Assembly (NCBI GenBank): GCA_024278645.1
Contig: JAJRST010000467.1
Location: forward strand, 1-20,552
Origin: a bacterium
GTDB lineage: Bacteria > Zhuqueibacterota > Zhuqueibacteria > Residuimicrobiales > Krinioviventaceae
DNA length: 20,552 nt
Direction of reading: 5' to 3'
Shown: one piece after another, positions 14,714 to 20,552 of the stretch
Numbering within the stretch: the stretch's first letter is position 1
Layout: each line of letters begins with the position of its first letter
The notes under the pieces: model-generated
What the model was told of the DNA's origin: nothing
The model's database searches: none
What the model saw: the letters and a program-made list of their open reading frames with translations, nothing else
Position numbers and translations under genes: made by a program

Positions 14714-14749
14714 AAAAAAAGGGTGCAGATTTGCTCTGCACCCTTTTTG
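14714..14749 (-). terminator. Intrinsic terminator of the EF-G-like gene
   Basis: GGGTGCAGA (14721-14729) pairs perfectly with TCTGCACCC (14735-14743) around a 5-nt loop, flanked by A- and T-runs. On the minus strand a T-run of seven follows the stem. It lies about 15 nt after the EF-G-like stop codon and before the HIT gene; the plus-strand T-run makes it potentially bidirectional. Confidence 0.85.
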
Positions 14750-14763
14750 AATGGCATATTGCT

Positions 14764-16842
14764 TTACTCTTCCTCGGCCTTGCTCTCGGCGATAACTTTA
14801 GCTTCGACGTCTTTTGGAACCGGTTCGTAATGGGAAAAGCTGCGCGTATGCGAAGCGCGCCCGCCTGTGATGGAGCGGAGCTTTGTGGCATAGTCATGCA
14901 GTTCGGCCAGCGGCGCCTGCGCTTTGATAATCTGAAAGCGCCCTTGCGCCTCCATGCCGGCGATTTTACCGCGACGGGTGGACAGGTCGCCCATCACATC
15001 GCCCATGTTTTCCTCGGGAGTTTTCACCTCGATATTGTAAATCGGCTCCAGCAAGATGGGCTTGGCTTTTTGCATGGCCAGCTTGAAGACCTGGCGTCCG
15101 GCAATCTGGAAGGCGATGTCCTTCGAGTCCACCGGGTGCTCTTTGCCGTCATAAACAATGGCCTTAACGTCGACAATTTTATAGCCGGCGACCGCGCCTT
15201 CCTCCAGCACTTGTTTAACGCCTTTTTCAATGGACGGGATGAACACGTTGGAAATGGCGCCGCCAACCACTTTGCTTTCAAATTCAAAACCGCCGCCGCG
15301 CGGCAACGGCTCGATGCGCATCCACACCTCGGCGAACTGACCGGCGCCGCCCGACTGCTTTTTATGGCGGTATTTTTCATCGGCCTTGGCGGTGATGGTT
15401 TCTCTGTAAGGGATTTTCGGCTTTTTTTGCACAACCTCAACGCCGTAGCGCTCTTTGAGTCGCTGCAGGATAATGGTCAAGTGCAGCTCGCCCTGACCGG
15501 AGACCACGGTTTGTTTGAGTTCGGGATCAATGGTCACCGTAAAGCTGGGATCGATCTCGTGAAGCGTATTCAGACCGTTGCTGATCTTTTCTTCGTCGCC
15601 CTTGCTTTTGGGCTCGACGGCGATTTGAACCACCGGCTCGGCAAACTTGATTGGCGGAAAGTGCACAATGCGTTTTTTATCGGCCAGGGTGTCGCCCGAA
15701 TGCGTGTTCTTTAATTTCACCAGGGCGCCGATATCGCCGGCCTTCAAACCGCCGACCTCGTTGCGTGTTTTGCCGTTCAAGGCGTAAATTTGCCCGATTT
15801 TTTCATTGGCCTTGCGGGTGGTGTTGACAACTTCGTCGCCGGATTTTAGGGCGCCGGAATAGACGCGAATCAATGACAATTCGCCGACGTGCATTTCCGC
15901 TATCGTCTTGAACACAAACGCGGAGAATTCGGCGTTTTCATCGCATTCGATTTGGATTTCTTCGCCGGCGTCGTTCGTCGCCGTGTAAGGAGATCGTGCG
16001 ACCGGGGTGGGGCCGTATTGGGCGATAAAGTCGAGCAGGGGACGGGCGCCGAAGTTTTTAGATGCCGCGCCGCAAAAAACCGGGTAAATGCTCTGGTCCA
16101 CCATGCCGGCTTGCAAGCCCTTGATGAGATCGGCGTCGCTCAATTCCATGGTTTCAAGATATTTTTCCATGATCTCATCGTCGCATTCGGCTATTTTTTC
16201 GATCAATTCCATGCGCAGCTCTTCGGCGCGATCGGCGAATTCCGCGGGCATGTCTTCCTCGGTGAATTTGCCGCTGTTGTCGGCGCTAAAAGTCAATTTC
16301 TTCATACGCAGCAGGTCAATGACGGCATTGAATCCCTCGCCCTCGTTCGTCGGAAATTGAAAGGCAATGACGTTGTTGCCATAGGCCTCTTTGATCGACT
16401 CCAGCGCTTCATCATATTTGGCATGTTCGCGATCGAGCAAATTGATAAAGAACATACGCGGAATATTCAGCTCATCAAGTATTTCCATGGCGGCGTCGGT
16501 GCCCACTTCGACGCCGTTGACGCCGTTGATGAGCACGACGGCGAGGTCGGTGACGCGCAGGCCGCAGCGTACTTCGCCGGCAAAGTCGGCATAGCCGGGC
16601 AGGTCCAATAAATTGATCTTGCATTGTTGCCACTCGAACTGCATCAATGAAGCGCCGATGGAGATTTTGCGGTTAATTTCGTCGGAGCGATAGTCGGATA
16701 TTGTCGTGCCGTCTTCAATTGTGCCAAAACGATTGGTCACGCCGGCGGAATATAGCATTGCTTCGGAGAGCGTCGTCTTTCCAATAGATTGGTGCGATAC
16801 CAAGCCAATGTTTCGAATATCATTTGGCCCATATTCTTTCAC
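14764..16842 (-). CDS. EF-G-like translational GTPase (EF-G2 type), non-canonical G motifs
   Basis: About 692 residues with the five-domain EF-G layout: GTPase, beta domain, RYGVEVVQKKPKIPYRETI linker, domain IV (QSGGAGQFAEVWMRIEPL) and a C-terminal domain with RGKIAGMEAQG. The G motifs differ from the translocase FusA. The P-loop is SHQSIGKT (16-23) instead of GHxDxGKT. G3 is DLPGY (80-84) with Tyr for the catalytic His, the switch I RGITI is RKISI, and G4 is NLLD (134-137) instead of NKxD. These point to the EF-G2/FusA2 branch, whose role is unclear. An ATG at 16848 directly abuts AAGGAGG; the GTG at 16842 has proper 6-nt spacing and gives the family start MKEYGPNDIRNIG, so I prefer it. No ribosomal protein genes are nearby. 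Confidence 0.9.
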   Translation of the reverse strand: MKEYGPNDIRNIGLVSHQSIGKTTLSEAMLYSAGVTNRFGTIEDGTTISDYRSDEINRKISIGASLMQFEWQQCKINLLDLPGYADFAGEVRCGLRVTDLAVVLINGVNGVEVGTDAAMEILDELNIPRMFFINLLDREHAKYDEALESIKEAYGNNVIAFQFPTNEGEGFNAVIDLLRMKKLTFSADNSGKFTEEDMPAEFADRAEELRMELIEKIAECDDEIMEKYLETMELSDADLIKGLQAGMVDQSIYPVFCGAASKNFGARPLLDFIAQYGPTPVARSPYTATNDAGEEIQIECDENAEFSAFVFKTIAEMHVGELSLIRVYSGALKSGDEVVNTTRKANEKIGQIYALNGKTRNEVGGLKAGDIGALVKLKNTHSGDTLADKKRIVHFPPIKFAEPVVQIAVEPKSKGDEEKISNGLNTLHEIDPSFTVTIDPELKQTVVSGQGELHLTIILQRLKERYGVEVVQKKPKIPYRETITAKADEKYRHKKQSGGAGQFAEVWMRIEPLPRGGGFEFESKVVGGAISNVFIPSIEKGVKQVLEEGAVAGYKIVDVKAIVYDGKEHPVDSKDIAFQIAGRQVFKLAMQKAKPILLEPIYNIEVKTPEENMGDVMGDLSTRRGKIAGMEAQGRFQIIKAQAPLAELHDYATKLRSITGGRASHTRSFSHYEPVPKDVEAKVIAESKAEEE

Positions 16843-16905
16843 AGTCATCCTCCTTTTTTGACAAGCAGGAATTGCTTGAGATTGTGTTTGTATGTTAAAA
16901 TTTAT

Positions 16906-18465
16906 TTATGTCGTTTTTGACGCATTGATCCTCGTATGGTTCAAAGTATTCGACTGCCGCAAAAATCGTTTTAAAATACGCCCGGTTGGACTCTTGGGAA
17001 GCTTTTCGACTTTTTCGATAAATTTGGGGCATTTATAGACCGGCAGCAGGTTCTGGCAATAGGACAGCAGCTCTTTTGTCGTCAGCTCGTAACCGTTTTT
17101 GAGCACGATAAAAGCTTTGACTTCGGAGCCGTGGACGGCATCGGGAACAGCGACGACCGCCGCCTCGTCGACCGCCGGATGCTCATGAAGAATGCGCTCT
17201 ACTTCTCTGGATTGTATCTCAAAGCCGCCTTTGACAATGACGTCGTCTTTGCGCTCCTGAACATAAAGATAATGGTTGATGTCAATGTAGCCGATATCGC
17301 CCGTGGCCAGCCAACCGTCCTGAAGCCGGCGTTGCGTTTCCTCGGGCTGCCCGTGGTAGCCTTTCATGAGGCTCGGACTCTTTACAAATATTTCGCCGCT
17401 GTGGTTGGGGCGCAATATGCGTCCCTTGGGGTCGCGAATCTGAACTTCAACGCCGATAAGAGGGAGGCCGGAAGATTCCGGAATGCGTTCATGACTGATG
17501 CGCGTCGACGTCACCAGCGGCCCGGCTTCGGTCAACCCGTAGGCTTTGAGGATCAGCGCATCGTACTTTTGTTCAAACTCTTCCAATATATCATACGGTA
17601 AAAATCCCCCGTAGCTCATGCAGTATTTTAAAGACGGCAATCGCAGATCGTCGCCCTCAACCTCGTTCAGAGCTTTGAACATACCCGGCACGGCCGGCAT
17701 GATGGTGACGTTGAACTTTCGAATGGTTCGCACCACCTCTTCGGCGCGAAAACGCGGCAAAAGCACCAACGGCGCGCCGGCGGCAAGCGAGGCGTGCATG
17801 ACGATCGACTGTCCGAGCGGATGAAAAAGCGGCAGCACGGCGATCAGCTTTTCCTGCGGCGTGATGCGCAGAAGATCGATAAATGTCGTCGCGTTAAAGG
17901 CCAGGGCGTCATGGGACAGCTCGGCGCCCATGGCAATATCCGTAATGCCGGAGGTATAGTTGATCACGGCAATGTCCGAATCGGCGGCCTCGATGTCCGG
18001 CGCCGACGGCTCTGACCCGGCGATGAGTTTTGTAAGAGATATGGAAAAGGCGGGGATTTTCTCGCCAAGAACAATCAATTGTGAACAGGAGGGAGCCGAA
18101 TGGAATGCAGGGAGTCCTGTTGCTAAAAAGTTTTCCCATGTGATAAAGAGCTTGGCGCCGCAGTCGAGCAGTTGGTGCTCAACTTCTTTGGCGTCGTGCA
18201 TGAAATTAATGGGCACGGCGACAGCCCCCAACATGAGAACGGCATAGTAGCTGATACAAAAATGAGGCACATTGGGCAGCATAATCGCCACCCGATCTCC
18301 TTTCTTGATGCCCAGTCGCTGCAAGCCTGCCGCCAGGCGTTTTTGGGCGTCATGAAGCGACTGGTACGAAATGGACGTTTCTCCAAAAAATATTGCCGTG
18401 TTTTCGGGAAATGTCTCTACTGTATTTTGGAGTTGTGCAACAAGAGTCGGCAAAATAATTCTCAA
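16906..18465 (-). CDS. AMP-dependent acyl-CoA synthetase/ligase family protein with degenerate motifs
   Basis: This ANL-superfamily protein of about 519 residues resembles long-chain acyl-CoA ligases. Visible motifs are LPLFHPLGQS (211-220), KAYGLTEAGP (307-316), DGWLATGDIGY (383-393) and ERKDDVIVKGGFEI (404-417, hinge). The phosphate loop reads YTSGITDIAMG (170-180) rather than YTSGTTGxPKG, losing the Gly and Lys. The A10 motif reads PTGRILKR (493-500), with Arg where the catalytic Lys of the GK pair normally is. It may therefore be an altered or weak adenylating enzyme, or act on an already activated acyl group. The start is uncertain: TTG at 18465 with no clear Shine-Dalgarno, or a TTG four codons later. 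The EF-G-like gene follows after about 60 nt. Confidence 0.88.
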   Translation of the reverse strand: MRIILPTLVAQLQNTVETFPENTAIFFGETSISYQSLHDAQKRLAAGLQRLGIKKGDRVAIMLPNVPHFCISYYAVLMLGAVAVPINFMHDAKEVEHQLLDCGAKLFITWENFLATGLPAFHSAPSCSQLIVLGEKIPAFSISLTKLIAGSEPSAPDIEAADSDIAVINYTSGITDIAMGAELSHDALAFNATTFIDLLRITPQEKLIAVLPLFHPLGQSIVMHASLAAGAPLVLLPRFRAEEVVRTIRKFNVTIMPAVPGMFKALNEVEGDDLRLPSLKYCMSYGGFLPYDILEEFEQKYDALILKAYGLTEAGPLVTSTRISHERIPESSGLPLIGVEVQIRDPKGRILRPNHSGEIFVKSPSLMKGYHGQPEETQRRLQDGWLATGDIGYIDINHYLYVQERKDDVIVKGGFEIQSREVERILHEHPAVDEAAVVAVPDAVHGSEVKAFIVLKNGYELTTKELLSYCQNLLPVYKCPKFIEKVEKLPKSPTGRILKRFLRQSNTLNHTRINASKTT

Positions 18466-18820
18466 CAGTTTAGTCGTTTCCTTGCATGATATTAAAAGAT
18501 TTTAAAGATACTTTTAATGTTCCAAAATGTCAAGAACATTTTCTAACCTCTAAGCTTCTATTATCAATGGTTTACGAGTTTTGTTTTCACTTTGTCTCGC
18601 TCGTCGTCGAATTTTACATTCGAAATTGATATTTAAATTAATTCCTTGAATTTCAATGACTAAAATGCTTAATTTGTAGTCCCGGATAATTCCTGTCGGC
18701 TGCCCGGGGCGCCGACAGCCGGAGTAAAAATGCTTTTTATTGGCCTGATATTTGAAACCGTTTGCCGTCACTATTTATGGCAACGCCGGACTGTTCGCAA
18801 AAAATTAAGAGAATACAATA
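18466..18820. other. Divergent intergenic region with one inverted repeat
   Basis: This 355-bp AT-rich spacer separates the divergent AMP-ligase and S41 protease genes and must hold both promoters, though I could not assign hexamers confidently. A minus-strand open frame here (18550-18771) has no Shine-Dalgarno or recognisable sequence, and I treat it as non-coding. The only structured element is the 8-bp inverted repeat at 18693-18718. Confidence 0.5.
18693..18718. promoter_or_regulatory. 8-bp inverted repeat upstream of the S41 protease gene
   Basis: CTGTCGGC (18693-18700) and GCCGACAG (18711-18718) are perfect inverted repeats around the GC-rich loop TGCCCGGGGC. No T-run follows on either strand, so it is not a simple terminator. 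It could be an operator, a leader hairpin, or a repetitive palindrome. It lies about 100 bp before the protease ATG. Confidence 0.4.
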
Positions 18821-20377
18821 ATGTTTAAATATAAATTGAAAACGATTGTCGTCGCTTTGCTCGTGATGCTGTTCATAATTATCGGCCTGCATCCCCGTAA
18901 AGTATGGTCCGGGGCGCAGCAGCTTTACAACAAGTGGATGGTGCTCACCATGATTCTGGACAAAGTGGAGCGCTTTTACGTTGACGAGCGCAACCCCGAC
19001 GACCTGCTGAAAGACGCCATTGACGGCATGTTGTCCGGGCTGGACCCCCATTCGGTTTATATTTCGGCGGAACAATATAAATCATTCTGCCGAAATTATG
19101 AGGGGTACTTTGGCGTCGGCCTCAAGTACAGCATTATCAGCGGACAATACGTGGTCACTTCCCTGGCCGAAAACGGCCCTGCAGCCATCGCCGGCATCGC
19201 CGTCGGCGATAGAATTGTCAAGATCGAGGGGGCGCCCGTTAAGGAGCTTGACGCCCCTGCCATTGAACGTTACCTTTCCGGCCGCGAAGATGAAAGCGTG
19301 ACCCTGGAGGTGGCCCGCCCCAACGAAGAGGCGTTGATCACGTTCGAACTCCCGAAACGACAAATTTATCACGAAAGCGTGCCCATCGCCCTCATGGTCG
19401 AGCCGCAGACAGGGTATATAAAGATCTCCATTTTTACGGATTCCACGCCCATGGAGCTGGATATGGCCTATGCAGAGCTAAACGCGCTGGGCATGAAGCG
19501 GCTGGTCCTCGATTTGCGCAATAACAGCGGCGGCGCCTTTGAGGCCGGCGTGGCCGTGGCCGATCGTTTTCTGCCCGCAGGCAGGATGATTGTATTTACA
19601 AAAGGACGTGCGGCGCACTCGTCGCAGCAATACATTGCCACGTCGCCAAAAACGTTTCCACGCATGCCTTTAATCGTTCTGGTCAACGAAGCCACGGCCA
19701 GTGATGCGGAAATAGTGGCCGGGGCCATTCAGGATTGGGATCGTGGTCTTATTGTCGGGCGACGCACTTTTGGCAAGGCGCTGGTGCAAACGGAATTTCC
19801 TTTTCAGGATGGTTCGGTGCTTCTTTTGACCACGGCGCGGTACTATACGCCGCTTGGCCGTTTGATTCAAAGCGACTATTATGTCGACTCCGGGCGCTCG
19901 CTGAAGGATGAAGAGCATCGTTTCAAAAAATACAAAACGCCCAAGGGCCGCCTGGTTTTCGGCGGCGGCGGCATTCGACCTGATGTGGAAATCAAAGGCG
20001 TTTCCAAGGAGATTCCCAAGCCTTTGAAAAATCTATATTTGTCTCATGAAGACGTGTTTTTCAGGTTTGCCGATGCTTATGCTTCGGCGCTGTCTGAAAC
20101 AGATCGTTCTCAGGATCTGGACGCCTTTTTAAAAGAGTTTTATGTTTCCGCATCAATGCTGGAGGATTTTTATCGACAGGTGGAGCAGGCCGGCGTTTCG
20201 GTGCAAAAGTCGGAACTGCAACGCTATGATAAAGAATTAAAAAACGCCATCAAAGTTGAAATCGCCTGGCGTCTGTGGGGAGAGAAGGGGCGTTATGCCG
20301 CAGCAGCGCTGTCTGATGTGGAAATCAAAAAATCGCTTTCCTATTTCACGCAGGCGACAGCGCTGATCACAAAGTAA
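18821..20377 (+). CDS. S41 family C-terminal processing peptidase (CtpA/Prc-like)
   Basis: The 518-residue protein is anchored by one N-terminal TM helix (about 8-22), with the rest periplasmic. LLKDAIDGMLSGLDPHSVYI (62-81) is the typical S41 N-terminal helix motif, followed by a PDZ domain (about 95-165, with AAIAGIAVGDRIVKIEG). The catalytic domain has VLDLRNNSGG (229-238), the nucleophile Ser294 in NEATASDAEIVAGA, and Lys319 in RRTFGKALVQT. The Ser-Lys spacing of 25 equals that of E. coli Prc, so the site is intact although the usual SASASE reads TASDAE. It would process or degrade envelope proteins at their C-termini. A helical tail (about 400-518) follows, as in other Gram-negative Ctps. 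The ATG at 18821 follows a weak AAGAGA. Confidence 0.93.
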   Translation: MFKYKLKTIVVALLVMLFIIIGLHPRKVWSGAQQLYNKWMVLTMILDKVERFYVDERNPDDLLKDAIDGMLSGLDPHSVYISAEQYKSFCRNYEGYFGVGLKYSIISGQYVVTSLAENGPAAIAGIAVGDRIVKIEGAPVKELDAPAIERYLSGREDESVTLEVARPNEEALITFELPKRQIYHESVPIALMVEPQTGYIKISIFTDSTPMELDMAYAELNALGMKRLVLDLRNNSGGAFEAGVAVADRFLPAGRMIVFTKGRAAHSSQQYIATSPKTFPRMPLIVLVNEATASDAEIVAGAIQDWDRGLIVGRRTFGKALVQTEFPFQDGSVLLLTTARYYTPLGRLIQSDYYVDSGRSLKDEEHRFKKYKTPKGRLVFGGGGIRPDVEIKGVSKEIPKPLKNLYLSHEDVFFRFADAYASALSETDRSQDLDAFLKEFYVSASMLEDFYRQVEQAGVSVQKSELQRYDKELKNAIKVEIAWRLWGEKGRYAAAALSDVEIKKSLSYFTQATALITK

Positions 20378-20552
20378 TAAAGCAAAAGGCGAGGGCGACG
20401 AGAGGTGAAAATTATACTTGCTTCTCGAATCTCAGAATTGTAAGTTGAAAAGTAAAAAGTTTCGACTATTTCTCCAGTCGGCAATATGTTACATGTGACG
20501 CTATAGTGTGACAAACAAGATTTCCCGGGAAAGATCGGTTGAAAGACTATAC

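Noticed and set aside
14731..16611. Long plus-strand frames opposite the EF-G-like gene
   Set aside because: They are shadows of a well-supported coding sequence; the first begins inside the terminator hairpin.
18550..18771. 73-codon minus-strand frame upstream of the S41 protease
   Set aside because: It crosses the inverted repeat at 18693-18718, has no ribosome binding site and no recognisable sequence.
20378..20552. Possible new gene or CRP-type site at the right edge (TGTGAC twice near 20495-20515)
   Set aside because: The two TGTGAC words are direct, not inverted, and no convincing start or Shine-Dalgarno follows before the window ends.

Overview
The window reads as chromosomal DNA of a free-living Gram-negative bacterium, most likely from the FCB side of the tree (Calditrichota, Ignavibacteriota, KSB1-like lineages). 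The reasons are a PorV/PorQ-like barrel fused to TPRs, a diderm PBP4, a beta-strand-rich exported protein at the left edge, an EF-G2-like GTPase, and mixed ATG/GTG/TTG starts behind AGGAG-type ribosome binding sites. This placement comes from gene content only. I see no rRNA, tRNA, CRISPR array, transposase or prophage gene.

Layout. 1-503 (+) is the 3' end of an envelope-type protein, and it shares a strong bidirectional terminator (505-536) with the next operon. 601-2162 (-) is a corrinoid protein followed by a homocysteine S-methyltransferase, in effect a split MetH-like methyl-transfer pair. 2163-2859 is a gene-free stretch with three unrelated repeat-like elements. 2860-4041 (+) is a DUF4143 AAA ATPase, bracketed by direct copies of an intergenic repeat. 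4212-5601 (-) holds two small glycosyltransferases (TIGR04283 and TIGR04282 types); the second has two in-frame stop codons. 5824-6804 (-) is a dihydroorotate dehydrogenase-like flavoprotein, divergent from a flavin reductase-like gene at 7005-7505 (+). A third, inverted repeat copy fills the gap to 7610.

7610-13300 (-) is an envelope and signalling run: a PBP4-type D-Ala-D-Ala peptidase, a small membrane protein, a membrane class III nucleotide cyclase and, overlapping the cyclase, a 762-residue barrel-TPR protein. 13425-14200 (+) is mazG, split by a -1 frame change at the heptamer G GGA AAG. 14213-14695 (-) is a HIT-family hydrolase. 14764-16842 (-) is an EF-G-like GTPase with altered G motifs, and 16906-18465 (-) is an AMP-forming ligase with degenerate catalytic motifs. 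18821-20377 (+) is an S41 processing protease.

Most of this is housekeeping and envelope biology. The items most worth a second look are the roughly 90-bp repeat family around the ATPase gene, the in-phase lambda-type slippery heptamer at the inter-domain linker of mazG, the double nonsense mutation in the TIGR04282 gene, and the non-canonical motifs of the EF-G-like and AMP-ligase proteins. No clearly new multi-gene system stands out. The frameshift and the nonsense codons could be real biology, decay, or errors in a draft assembly, and I cannot tell these apart from one sequence.
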